Assembly: GCA_951812305.1 (NCBI GenBank)
Contig: CATOSB010000002.1
Coordinates: 1,116,001 to 1,180,000 of the forward strand
Source: an uncultured Paracoccaceae bacterium
GTDB taxonomy: Bacteria; Pseudomonadota; Alphaproteobacteria; Rhodobacterales; Rhodobacteraceae
DNA length: 64,000 nt
Direction of reading: 5' to 3'
Made by a program: the position numbers and the translations under genes. The notes under the pieces are model-generated. The model was not told the DNA's origin. It did not search any database and saw nothing but the letters and a program-made list of their open reading frames with translations. Of the stretch, positions 34,516 to 43,418 are shown piece by piece (within the stretch, counting starts at the first letter, position 1; the number at the start of each line of letters is the position of its first letter).

Positions 34516-35343
34516 ATGTCGAACGCTCATTTGGAAACCGCCATCGAAGCCGCCTGGGAGGCGCGGGATTCGATCACGCCCGCGACCACCGGCGAGACGC
34601 GCGAGGCAATCGAAGACACGCTGAACGCGCTGGATGGCGGCGGGTTGCGGGTGGCGGAGAAGCGGGATGACGGCTCTTGGCATGTGAACCAATGGGCGAA
34701 GAAAGCGGTGTTGTTGGGCTTTCGCCTGAAGGACATGGAGATGCAGTCCGGTTCGGCGCAGGGTGGATCATGGTGGGACAAGGTCGACAGCAAATGGGCC
34801 ACATGGGGCGACAATGAATGGGGCGCGGCAGGTTTTCGCGCGGTGCCAAATTGCGTCGTGCGCAAGTCCGCTTATATCGCGCCCGGTGTGGTGTTGATGC
34901 CATCATTCGTGAACCTCGGGGCTTATGTTGATACAGGCACGATGGTGGACACATGGGCCACTGTTGGAAGCTGCGCGCAGATCGGCAAGAACGTGCACCT
35001 GTCTGGCGGTGTCGGCATCGGCGGCGTGCTGGAACCGATGCAGGCCGGCCCGACGATCATCGAGGATAATTGTTTCATCGGAGCGCGTTCCGAAGTTGTC
35101 GAAGGCTGCATTGTGCGCGAAGGCTCGGTTCTGGGCATGGGCGTTTTCATCGGCCAGTCGACCAAGATTGTGGACCGGGGTACTGGCGAGGTGATGTATG
35201 GCGAAGTGCCGCCCTATTCAGTGGTTGTTGCCGGGTCGATGCCGTCAAAGAACAACGTCAGCCTTTATTGTGCGGTGATCGTGAAGCGGGTGGATGAGCG
35301 GACACGGTCGAAGACCGGTATCAATGAATTGCTGCGGGATTAA
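34516..35343 (+). CDS. dapD: Tetrahydrodipicolinate N-succinyltransferase
   Basis: 275 aa left-handed beta-helix enzyme of the succinylase branch of lysine/DAP synthesis. It starts [20 protein letters not shown]. The hexapeptide region runs from [22 protein letters not shown] to the end, with the [12 protein letters not shown] and [11 protein letters not shown] loops. A 325-codon upstream extension in the same frame is a chance open frame over the antisense neighbour. It is divergent from the LOG-family gene. Confidence 0.95.
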   Translation: MSNAHLETAIEAAWEARDSITPATTGETREAIEDTLNALDGGGLRVAEKRDDGSWHVNQWAKKAVLLGFRLKDMEMQSGSAQGGSWWDKVDSKWATWGDNEWGAAGFRAVPNCVVRKSAYIAPGVVLMPSFVNLGAYVDTGTMVDTWATVGSCAQIGKNVHLSGGVGIGGVLEPMQAGPTIIEDNCFIGARSEVVEGCIVREGSVLGMGVFIGQSTKIVDRGTGEVMYGEVPPYSVVVAGSMPSKNNVSLYCAVIVKRVDERTRSKTGINELLRD

Positions 35344-35523
35344 TCACGTCGGTTTTGCCTGACCGGCAAATCGTCAGAAGCGAAAATAGGCGGATTTGCG
35401 AAACGGTTGGTTAAGGTGCCGATTTTGTCAAAAAGAGACCACTCCAAACCCTGCCTTCCCGCCAGTCGCCTCGACTTCCGATTCCCTCGACCAAAAACCG
35501 CCTTGCCCGCCCGAGTTTATCTC

Positions 35524-35650
35524 GGGCAGCGACCGACCTCCCCCGGAGGGCGCTTTTGTAACGTTATCAAATGCTTGAGCGCTGAAACTTTGTCGCAACA
35601 GCACCGCAGAATCCAGCCGTTCACGGCGCTCTCCAGGTCGGTCGCTGCCC
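35524..35650. repeat. Perfect 16-bp inverted repeat around a 95-bp loop
   Basis: gggcagcgaccgacct (35524-35539) and its exact reverse complement (35635-35650) lie in the 425-bp gap between dapD and the receptor-channel gene. The loop includes a smaller dyad near gcgcttttgt...cttgagcgc. The rest of the gap has weak matching on the outer flanks (cgaccaaaaaccgcc versus cgaccaccttggcgg on the other strand). It could be a remnant of a small inverted-repeat element or a structured RNA. No gene is supported in the gap. Confidence 0.65.
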
Positions 35651-35768
35651 TGTTGTTCCGCCAAGGTGGTCGTTTTGCCGAAGTCGCTTGAGGGAAATCG
35701 ATCCAAATCTCTTGAAGATATGGGATCCCCGACCGCTTCAGGCTAAATTCCCGCCTGGAATTCGCACC

Positions 35769-36827
35769 TCACCGCGACCCGAACCACTTCAACCGTAGCT
35801 CTTGATATGTGCCACTTTCGTTCAATTCCAAAAGCGCGCGGTTAATTTCCTCGCGCAGACCGCTGCCTTGCGGCAATGCGATGCCATAGTCCTCGGGGCG
35901 AAAAACACGCTCTATCAGATTGGCTTCCAACCCCGGTGTGGTTGTCAGGAAATAGGCAAGCAGCGGGCCATCGAAAACGACGGCATCCAGCCCTTGCGCC
36001 TCAAACGCATCCGTCAAGGCGTTGAAACTGTCAAAGGTCTGATGCGCAATCCCGCGGGATTGCAAAAACGCGCTTGCCGTTGATCCGGTCGTCGTGGCGA
36101 CCTTGCGCCCGTCCAGATCGTTCAGATCGTCAATCGTGCCGGTGATCGCATCAACGGTCAGCGATGCCGTGATATTTGCAACAAAAATAGACACGATGAA
36201 CAGGCTGGAAACCACCATGATGACCCCCAAGACGCGCCCCATCGCGGATTGCGGTGCGCGTTCTTCGAAACCGCCATTCACCACCAGATTCAACGCCCAC
36301 CAGAATGCCGGGAACATCGCCTGCCGTGCCGGGCGGTCGAAATAGGCCTGACGACGGCGCTCAAACACCCACATCAAAAGACCGAGCACAAACAGGATCG
36401 CGAAGGCTGCCAGAATGGCGATGAACAAATCAACGCTGAAAATCGCATTCCAGATGCTGGATTCGCCGGCTGATCCGGACGCCATGATCTGAAGGCCGCT
36501 TTCGAAAATGGGCTGCGAGAAATCCATCGCCCGCTCACGCTCGGACGTGATCGAAATGTTGGCAATGGCGCCATCGACTGTGCCGGCTTCGACCGCGCCA
36601 AGCATGTCGGGGAACGTGTCGACGAAGGTAAAAGACACCTCGCGCCCAAGGCTTTCGGCGACCATCTGCATCAGCTCGATGCTGAATCCGGTCGCGGCGC
36701 CGTCAGCTTCAAATGAAAACGGAGGGCGGTCTATCGTGTTGAAAGACAGGGAATTGTCTTGTGCCTGCGCCCCGCCAACGGGCAAAAGCACCACAATAAT
36801 CGCCCACAACCATTGAAGCCTGCGCAC
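35769..36827 (-). CDS. GluR0-like ligand-gated channel (SBP domain split by pore)
   Basis: 352 aa from a GTG at 36827, with a signal peptide (RRLQWLWAIIVVLLPVGGAQA). The periplasmic solute-binding half S1 contains RPPFSFEADGAATGFSIEL and ISITSERERAMDFSQP. It is followed by M1 (FIAILAAFAILFVLGLLMWVF), a pore-loop region (FPAFWWALNLVVNGGFEE), then M2 ending FVANITASLTV. The second binding half S2 (GRKVATTTGSTASAF and VVFDGPLLAYFL) completes the protein. This is the ionotropic-glutamate-receptor topology, and FVANITASLTV corresponds to the receptor SYTANLAAFLT gate. The filter lacks TVGYG. Annotation as an amino-acid binding protein would miss the channel. Confidence 0.78.
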   Translation of the reverse strand: MRRLQWLWAIIVVLLPVGGAQAQDNSLSFNTIDRPPFSFEADGAATGFSIELMQMVAESLGREVSFTFVDTFPDMLGAVEAGTVDGAIANISITSERERAMDFSQPIFESGLQIMASGSAGESSIWNAIFSVDLFIAILAAFAILFVLGLLMWVFERRRQAYFDRPARQAMFPAFWWALNLVVNGGFEERAPQSAMGRVLGVIMVVSSLFIVSIFVANITASLTVDAITGTIDDLNDLDGRKVATTTGSTASAFLQSRGIAHQTFDSFNALTDAFEAQGLDAVVFDGPLLAYFLTTTPGLEANLIERVFRPEDYGIALPQGSGLREEINRALLELNESGTYQELRLKWFGSR

Positions 36828-36954
36828 TGTCCCAAATCCCCTTTTACCCCGCGAAATCCCTATACAAACTTGGCGTTTCTGCCAAGCGGAAGAATTTGAC
36901 GGGAAATTGACCCAGACAGTGGCAACCGGCCATTGCGCGCGGTAAGAGGCGGCA

Positions 36955-37281
36955 ATGAACAAGACACCCCGCAAACAAATTGTCTTCACCCTTCTGGTCG
37001 AGGTTGGCCGCAAGGATGGTGACGGGCTGCCCAAAGGGGCAACCGGTGCGGCGCTGATGTGCTATGCCTCAGGCGTGGATGAAGCAGAGGCGGTGCGCGA
37101 AACGGTCGCCGTACTGAAGGCCGCTGATCTCGCGCCGTTGGAGGTGACCGGCTACGGCACATTGGATGAACGGCTGGCCGAGGGGCATGACATTTCGGAT
37201 GAAGAACAAGCCCTGATGGCGCGCGCGTTAGAAGAAAACGCGGTGATTGTCGCACAGTCGACGCCATTCTTTGAGGATTGA
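36955..37281 (+). CDS. Conserved hypothetical protein (108 aa)
   Basis: It begins MNKTPRKQIVFTLLVEVGRK and includes LPKGATGAALMCYASGVDEAEA and a C-terminal ISDEEQALMARALEENAVIV. A small soluble alpha/beta protein, it looks like those often found beside HAD phosphatase genes in Rhodobacterales. The next gene starts 3 bp after its stop, so they form an operon. Family name not recognised. Confidence 0.7.
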   Translation: MNKTPRKQIVFTLLVEVGRKDGDGLPKGATGAALMCYASGVDEAEAVRETVAVLKAADLAPLEVTGYGTLDERLAEGHDISDEEQALMARALEENAVIVAQSTPFFED

Positions 37282-37284
37282 TCA

Positions 37285-37919
37285 GTGATCTTTCTCGATC
37301 TTGACGGCACGCTGACCGATCCGAAGGTCGGTATCACGACTGCGATTGTTGGCGCGCTTGAACAGATCGGACTTCAAGCGCCACCGTCTGACAGCCTTGA
37401 TTGGGCCATCGGGCCGCCCCTTATTGACACGTTCACCAAACTCGGGGCACCTGACCCGGAGGTCGCGTTGGATCACTATCGAACGATATATCAGGCGGGC
37501 GGATTGTTTGACGCTGAAATCTATGAGGGCATTCCCGCCGCACTGGAACAGATGCATCAGGCGGGTCATGTAATGTCTTTGATGACGGCGAAACCGCATG
37601 TCTATGCGCGGCGCATTACCGAGAAGTTTGGGCTGAATGCCTTCCTCGCGCATGAATACGGGCCGGAACTGGACGGAACGCGCAACGACAAGGCGGAATT
37701 GCTGGCTTATGCCTTGGCGGAACTTGGCGTTGATCCGGCGCACTCGGTTATGATCGGCGACCGCATCCACGACAAGAATGCGGCGCGCGCCAATGACTTG
37801 GCTTTCATCGGTGTGAGTGGGGCTATGGCACCCCGGATGAACGCGCAGGCGCGGAAGCTGTTTGCGCTTTGCCGCGTGATTTGCCAAAGACAGTCGCAAA
37901 AGTGCTTGGCCGGGGATAG
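37285..37919 (+). pseudogene. HAD phosphatase (phosphoglycolate-phosphatase-like), single-base frameshift
   Basis: HAD motif I IFLDLDGTLTD, motif II MSLMTAKP, motif III Lys in RNDKAELL and motif IV HSVMIGDRIHDKNAA are all intact. After FIGV the frame goes wrong near 37817. One extra base (agt-ggg to agt-tgg) restores the expected SWGYGTPDERAGAEA and a natural stop at 37917-37919, giving 211 aa. Unrepaired, the frame runs on meaninglessly into the next gene to 38283. All catalytic motifs precede the shift. Confidence 0.82.
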
Positions 37920-37946
37920 GCCCCGTCAGGCCAGGGAGAATTCGTC

Positions 37947-38984
37947 ATGGATGACGCCAAAATCACCGCCGCGTTTTATCGCGGCAACAAATCCTTCACC
38001 GTCGAGCCCGCGACCGCCGTGCCGCCGGGTGCCGGAGAGGTCGCAGTGCGCGTCGCCTATTGCGGCATTTGTGGCACCGACATGCATGTCTATCACGGCA
38101 ACATGGATTCCCGCATCGGGTTTGAACGTGTCATCGGGCATGAGATGTCTGGTGTCATCGATGCCGTGGGCGAGGGCGTCGATGGGTTGGCGATTGGGCA
38201 GAAGGTTGTCGTTCGCCCGCTCGATCATTGCGGCGATTGTCCGGCCTGTAAGGCGGGGCATCAACATGTTTGCCACAACCTGAAGTTCCTTGGCCTCGAT
38301 ACGGATGGCGCGTTTCAGGAGGTCTGGACCGTTCCGGCCCACACGATCCACAAGTTGCCGGGTGACATGGCGCTGGACCACGCCGCGCTGATCGAACCGA
38401 CGGCGGTTGCGTGTCACGATGTGCGGATGTCGGGGTTGGCGGCAGGTGAGGATGCGGTGGTGATCGGCGGCGGGCCGATTGGCATTCTGGTGGCGATGGT
38501 GGCGCGGGACACCGGTGCCAGTGTGGTGATTTCCGAAGTCAATCCGAACCGGTTGAAGATCGCGCAGGCGATGGGCTTTGAGACGATAAACCCGTTGGAA
38601 ACAGATCTGGTTGCCGAAGTGAACAGGCGCACCGGCGACAAGGGCGCGGATGTGGTTTTCGAAGTGTCCGGCAGCCAGCCGGGTGTCGACGCGATGACGG
38701 ATGTGGCGGCAACGCGGGGCCGGATCGTGATGGTGGCGATCCATGCGCAGAAGCCGCAGGTCGACATGTTCCGGTTCTTCTGGCGAGAATTGCAACTGGT
38801 CGGCGTGCGGGTTTATGAGCCCGAGGACTATGAAAAGGCGATTGCGATTATCGCCTCGGGTGGGGTCGATGCGGACACGTTCATCACCGATGTCAGCCCG
38901 CTTTCGGACATTCAGGCGGCATTCGAGTCACTCGATGCCAGCCCGACAGCCATGAAGAGCCTGATCAAAGTGGGAGACGTATAA
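37947..38984 (+). CDS. Zn-dependent sugar-acid dehydrogenase (IdnD-like)
   Basis: 345 aa medium-chain dehydrogenase. The catalytic-zinc ligands are in YCGICGTDMHVY and GHEMSGVI, and the structural-zinc cysteines in CGDCPACKAGHQHVC. The NAD site is VVIGGGPIGILVAMVA. It is closest in look to L-idonate/L-galactonate 5-dehydrogenases and threonine dehydrogenase. It is followed with a TAATG overlap by a KduD/IdnO-type SDR. The pair probably interconverts two positions of a hexonate, as IdnD and IdnO do; no transporter is next to them. Confidence 0.8.
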   Translation: MDDAKITAAFYRGNKSFTVEPATAVPPGAGEVAVRVAYCGICGTDMHVYHGNMDSRIGFERVIGHEMSGVIDAVGEGVDGLAIGQKVVVRPLDHCGDCPACKAGHQHVCHNLKFLGLDTDGAFQEVWTVPAHTIHKLPGDMALDHAALIEPTAVACHDVRMSGLAAGEDAVVIGGGPIGILVAMVARDTGASVVISEVNPNRLKIAQAMGFETINPLETDLVAEVNRRTGDKGADVVFEVSGSQPGVDAMTDVAATRGRIVMVAIHAQKPQVDMFRFFWRELQLVGVRVYEPEDYEKAIAIIASGGVDADTFITDVSPLSDIQAAFESLDASPTAMKSLIKVGDV

Positions 38985-39751
38985 TGGATATGAGTGAACT
39001 CTTTGATCTGAGCGGCAAAGTGGCCTTGGTCACCGGCGCCAAGCGTGGCATCGGGCGCGGCATGGCGGAGGCGCTCGCAGCAGCTGGCGCGGATATCGTC
39101 GGGGTCAGTGCGACGTTGGCGCCGGGCTCGGATGTGGAGAAATCCATCACTGCGATGGGCCGAAACTTCACGCCCTATGCCTGCGATTTCGGCGACCGCA
39201 AAGCGCTGCACGCTTTTATTGCGCAGCTGGCGGCGGATGGCGTGAAACCCGACATCCTGATCAACAACGCCGGAACGATTAAACGCAAACCCGCCGCCGA
39301 GCACCCGGACGAATGGTGGGACGAGGTGATCGAGGTCAACCTGTCCTCGCAATTCGTACTGTCTCGCGAAATCGGGCGCGGCATGGTAGAGCGCGGATCG
39401 GGCAAAATCATCTTCACCGCGTCGTTGCTGACCTTTCAGGGCGGCATCACCGTACCTGGCTATTCCGCCTCGAAAGGTGGCATCGGCCAGTTGACCAAGG
39501 CGCTGGCCAATGAATGGGCCAGCAAGGGCGTGAACGTGAATGCCATCGGGCCGGGATATATCCGCACCGACAACACCGAGGCGCTGCAGAATGACGAGGC
39601 GCGCTACAACTCGATCCTCGAACGTATTCCGGCAGGTCGCTGGGGTGAGCCGAAGGACTTCGCCGGACCGGCGGTGTTTCTGGCATCTTCCGCGTCGGAT
39701 TACGTCAACGGGGAAATCCTGATGGTCGATGGCGGCTGGATGGGGCGTTAG
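38984..39751 (+). CDS. KduD/IdnO-like SDR oxidoreductase
   Basis: 255 aa classical SDR. TGAKRGIGRG binds cofactor, and NNAGTIKRKPAAEHPDEWW is the stretch characteristic of 2-deoxy-D-gluconate 3-dehydrogenases. Catalytic YSASKGG and the C-terminal NGEILMVDGGWMGR are present. It is coupled to the preceding dehydrogenase by a one-base TAATG overlap. The KdgK-like kinase at 55 kb could act on a product of the same route, but it is not linked. Confidence 0.85.
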   Translation: MDMSELFDLSGKVALVTGAKRGIGRGMAEALAAAGADIVGVSATLAPGSDVEKSITAMGRNFTPYACDFGDRKALHAFIAQLAADGVKPDILINNAGTIKRKPAAEHPDEWWDEVIEVNLSSQFVLSREIGRGMVERGSGKIIFTASLLTFQGGITVPGYSASKGGIGQLTKALANEWASKGVNVNAIGPGYIRTDNTEALQNDEARYNSILERIPAGRWGEPKDFAGPAVFLASSASDYVNGEILMVDGGWMGR

Positions 39752-39808
39752 GGGCAAGACCGCCCGACGACGTTTGGCCTTGAGCCGCCATTGCTCGCTT
39801 ACGCTCCT

Positions 39809-39971
39809 CGCGCGGAATCAAGCCGAAGGCGCCGCGCGATCGCCTGCCCGTCCCCACGGGCTGGCGAATTGGTGTAGCTGAGTGCCAGCTTTTAGGCTTC
39901 TACGGACTTGGCTGAGATAAACGGGCAAACTGCAGGGTTGGATCGCCATCCCACGGGCAGGCGAGCGCGCG
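39809..39971 (+). repeat. ~160-bp intergenic palindromic repeat, copy B
   Basis: 163 bp. The outer ends are of the cgcgcggaatcaag...gcgcgcg type, but the inner hairpin is of the A type (atcgcctgcccgt / acgggctggcga). It therefore bridges the two subtypes and supports one family. It lies in what was the convergent gap between the SDR and adh genes before IS630 arrived. Confidence 0.75.
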
Positions 39972-40047
39972 TCTTTTCTCGTGATTTGCGAACGTTCGCT
40001 TCGGGGAAAAAAGCAGCGAATTCAATCAAGCTTCATCCCCACTAATA

Positions 40048-41212
40048 CCAAGGGTGCTTCAAAATGACTCAGCTATGGATTTTGGGTACCGCCTGAGGTG
40101 CTGAGGTGATTCAAGATTGGCAAAGGAGACCACCGATGCCAGCCAGGATACCGATGCGAGCCGATTTTACCGCCAATGATCTGCGCAAGCTTGCCGCAGA
40201 GAGTTCTGATGCCCGGCAGAGCCGACGGCTTTTGTCGCTTGCCGCTATCGCCGATGGCATGTCGCGTGGGGCTGCGGCCCGCATTGGCGGGATGGACCGG
40301 CAAACGCTCAGGGACTGGGTGCTCCGTTTCAACGCTGATGGTCCAGCGGGGCTGCTGGATCGGCAGCGAGGAGGCTCGCGATCCCGCCTTGACAATGCGC
40401 AACTGGATGAACTGGCGGCTCTTGTCGAGACCGGTCCTGATCCTGAAAAGGACGGTGTCGTCCGCTGGCGGCGGGTCGATTTGAAGAATGTGATCAAGGC
40501 GCGTTTTGGCGTCGACTATCACGAGCGCCATGTGGGGCAGATTCTGCACAATCTGGGCTTTTCCCACATCAGCGCACGCCCTCAGCACCCGGGGCAGGAC
40601 GTGCAGGTCATTGAGGATTTCAAAAAAACTTCGGCGACAATCTGAAGGAGACGCTTCAGGGGGTGCCGCCGGACAAACCCGTCGAAATCTGGTTCCAGGA
40701 CGAGATGCGTCTCGGTCAGAAGAACACCCGCGTCCGCCAGTGGGCACGCAAGGGCACACGGCCCCGCCAGCCCGCCGATCAGCGTTACCAAAATGCGTAT
40801 CTTTTTGGCGCCATCTGCCCCGAACGCGGCACCGGCGCGGCGATCATGATGCCAGCAGCCGACACCTATGCGATGCAGCGCCACCTGGAAGAAATCAGCA
40901 AAATTGTCTCCGATGGCGCCCACGCCGTCATCCTCATGGACCAAGCCGGCTGGCACACGACATCCGCTCTGGAAATCCCGCAAAACCTGTCGCTCATGTT
41001 TCTGCCGCCCAAATCACCAGAGCTGAATCCAACCGAAAACATTTGGCAATATCTCCGCCAGACATGGCTCGCAAACCGGACGTTCGACACATATGACGCG
41101 ATTCTCGACGCGGGGTGCGAGGCCTGGAACAACCTCATCGCAAGACCGCAAACCATCACATCCATCGCAAGCCGCAACTGGGCGAAAGTCGGTCAGATTG
41201 AATAACCCTTGG
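40048..41212 (+). mobile_element. IS630-family insertion sequence, complete
   Basis: 1165 bp flanked by TA on both sides (40046-40047 and 41213-41214), the family's target duplication. The ends are matching ccaagggt termini with partial similarity inward. It carries a two-frame transposase. It is inserted into the 3' end of the downstream (minus-strand) alcohol dehydrogenase. Confidence 0.9.
40136..41205 (+). CDS. IS630 transposase made by -1 frameshifting
   Basis: The first frame starts ATG 40136 (AAAGGAG upstream; MPARIPMRADFTANDL). It encodes the helix-turn-helix part and ends just after an A7 run at 40622-40628. A -1 slip there reads EDFKKNFGDNLKETLQG and continues in the second frame to 41205. 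The catalytic domain follows: IWFQDEMRLG, VILMDQAGWH and LNPTENIWQYL supply the DDE residues. Such slippery A-runs are common in IS630 elements, so this is probably programmed and not a defect. Its last 13 bp overlap the adh 3' end on the other strand. Confidence 0.85.
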
Positions 41213-42320
41213 TATAATGTTCCAACTCGATAACTGACCGCACCAGCCACCCGGCCTCCATATCCGCAAAGCCTGTATTGATCTGGTCAAGCCGGATGCG
41301 CGTATCGATCAACTCATCCAGCATCAGATCGCCGCGCAAATACGATCGCGCGAGAAACGGCAGGTCTTCTTGCGGTTTGACCCCGCCATAACTTGACCGG
41401 GTGATCACCCGCTCTGGCGCAAGCGAGGCCCAGCGGACCGACAGTTCCTTCGACGCCAGCGTCTTGCCCAAAAGCACAACATTCCCGCCCGGGCGGGTGA
41501 CGTCGAGACTGGGTTGCAACGTGTGGTCAATGCCTGCCGCCTCGAACGTGTAATCGGCCCCGCGGCCGCTTGTCTCGTCCTTGACCGCCTGTATCAGATC
41601 GTCGCCGGTGGCATTGATGCAATGTGTGGCGCCGAAGCTGCGCGCCTTTTCCAGTTTGTCGTCGCGCAGATCGATGGCAATGATCTTCTCTGCCCCGACC
41701 ATGCGCGCAGCCTGCACGACGTTCAGTCCCAGCGCGCCGCACCCCAGCACCGCAACGCTCGACCCGGCACGAACCTGCGCGCGACGGATCACAGCCCCAA
41801 CGCCGGTCAGCACACCGCACCCCAGAATGCAGGCCTGCGCGAATGGCATTTCCTTGGGGATCGCAACCGCACCGCTTTCAGGTACCACGCAGTACTGCGC
41901 GTGACTGCAAACGAAAGAATAATGGAAGACATCATCGCCGTTCATCCGAAGCCGCGTGCTTCCGTCGAGCAGAAAACCCTGCGGCTCTGCCTTGGCGCGT
42001 TTTTCGCACAAAATGGGCTGTCCCTCGTCGCAATAAAAACAATGCCCGCAATAGGGGTTCCACGAGCAGACAACATGATCGCCGGGTTTCAGCGAGGTCA
42101 CATCCGGCGCCACGCTCTCAACAATTCCCGCGCCCTCATGGCCGGGTATCAGCGGCAGCGGGAGACCAAGACGCCCCTGTATCGCCTCCAGATCGGTATG
42201 ACACAGCCCACTGGCCATGACCCGAACCAGCACGTCACCGGGTTTCAGATTTGGGATTTCGACATCGCAAATTTCCAACGGTCCGCCGGTTTTGGTCAGA
42301 ACTGCTGCTTTGAATTCCAT
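41193..42320 (-). CDS. Zn-dependent alcohol dehydrogenase, C-terminus replaced by IS630 end
   Basis: 375 aa of the class III/MycoS-dependent type. Catalytic zinc ligands are in ASGLCHTDLEA and PGHEGAGIVE, structural cysteines in CGHCFYCDEGQPILC, and the NAD site in VAVLGCGALGLNVV. The last six residues, TKGYSI, come from the IS630 inverted repeat. Rejoining the flanks across the single TA gives ISGDEA and a stop at 40026-40028. The change is at the extreme tail, so activity may persist. It heads a minus-strand group with the MetX-like and PhyH genes. Confidence 0.88.
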   Translation of the reverse strand: MEFKAAVLTKTGGPLEICDVEIPNLKPGDVLVRVMASGLCHTDLEAIQGRLGLPLPLIPGHEGAGIVESVAPDVTSLKPGDHVVCSWNPYCGHCFYCDEGQPILCEKRAKAEPQGFLLDGSTRLRMNGDDVFHYSFVCSHAQYCVVPESGAVAIPKEMPFAQACILGCGVLTGVGAVIRRAQVRAGSSVAVLGCGALGLNVVQAARMVGAEKIIAIDLRDDKLEKARSFGATHCINATGDDLIQAVKDETSGRGADYTFEAAGIDHTLQPSLDVTRPGGNVVLLGKTLASKELSVRWASLAPERVITRSSYGGVKPQEDLPFLARSYLRGDLMLDELIDTRIRLDQINTGFADMEAGWLVRSVIELEHYTKGYSI

Positions 42321-42340
42321 GCTGTCCTCCTGATCCGCCG

Positions 42341-43372
42341 TTATTGCGGAATCGCATTCAAAAACGCTGCGACTTCGGTGTTGATCAACGCCACATCGCC
42401 CGCATCGCCGACATTCGCCGCCATGTGCCCGCGATTTGACGGGATTGGCACGAAACGCCCTTGCGGGGTGTGTTTGGCCAATTCCTGTTGATCCAAAGCC
42501 GGGTTGAGCAGGTCAAGTGGCGGGCCCATCACCAGCGCGGGCACCGAGATGCTGCGCAACGCTGCTTCTGTATCGCCGCCAAATCCCGCCGTATCGCCGA
42601 TGTCATGGGCATCATAGGCGCGGGTCTGGCAGATCCAGTCATTGGCATCGAAGCCGCGCGCGATGAAACCGGCGACCAGTTTGTCGAGCCACTCAATCGG
42701 GTCATGCCCCGTGGGGCAAAGCTCGTCGATATATTCCGGTGTCAGGGTCGTCATTGTCTGCAGGAAGGCCGAAGCCGCCTGCCATCCCGCTTTTGGCTGT
42801 TCGGTGTAGGCACCGCCCTTCCATGCCGGATCGAGAATCAATATCCGTCGCGACACCTCGTTGGCGATGACCGACCACGCCGGGGTGCGCGCCAAAGGGA
42901 CGAGCGCGACGATGGCCTTCATCGCACCCGGATGCGCCACCGCCCATTGCAGCGCCTGCATCCCGCCCATCGAGGCGCCTGCGACCGCCAGAAACTTTGT
43001 GATCCCAAAGACATCCGCCAACATCCGGCGCTGCGCCTCGACCATGTCGCGCAGCCCGTATTGCGGGAAGGACATGCCGGGTTGCACGGTGCTGTTGCTG
43101 GGGGAAGATGATTGCCCGTTGCCGATCGCATCGGTCGCAATGATGCAATAGCGCGCGGGGTCGAGTGCCAGGCCATCGCCGATCAGGAAATCCAGCCGGT
43201 GTGCATCGCCGCCAAGCGACGATGTCACCAGAACCACGTTTGACCCATCCGGCGCAGGTTTGCCGTGCACCACGAAACCCTGCCGGAAATTGGTGATCCC
43301 ACCCCCGGCCTCCAGTCGCAGGCTGGGGCATTCCCAGAATTGGCGCGGTTGCGCGGCAGGATCGTAGCTCAT
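42341..43372 (-). CDS. MetX-like alpha/beta hydrolase
   Basis: 343 aa of the homoserine O-acetyltransferase-like superfamily. It has the nucleophile elbow AVAGASMGGMQALQW (Ser ~133) and C-terminal catalytic His in SNRGHMAANVG. The Asp is probably in PPLDLLNPALD. The GGDAHRLDFLIG loop differs from true MetX, so another acyl transfer or ester hydrolysis is likely. It is 20 bp from adh and 46 bp from PhyH, probably one operon. Confidence 0.78.
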   Translation of the reverse strand: MSYDPAAQPRQFWECPSLRLEAGGGITNFRQGFVVHGKPAPDGSNVVLVTSSLGGDAHRLDFLIGDGLALDPARYCIIATDAIGNGQSSSPSNSTVQPGMSFPQYGLRDMVEAQRRMLADVFGITKFLAVAGASMGGMQALQWAVAHPGAMKAIVALVPLARTPAWSVIANEVSRRILILDPAWKGGAYTEQPKAGWQAASAFLQTMTTLTPEYIDELCPTGHDPIEWLDKLVAGFIARGFDANDWICQTRAYDAHDIGDTAGFGGDTEAALRSISVPALVMGPPLDLLNPALDQQELAKHTPQGRFVPIPSNRGHMAANVGDAGDVALINTEVAAFLNAIPQ

Positions 43373-43418
43373 GGCGTCATTTCTTGGCCGCGCCGCTGGA
43401 ATGTCAACGTGCCGCCCG

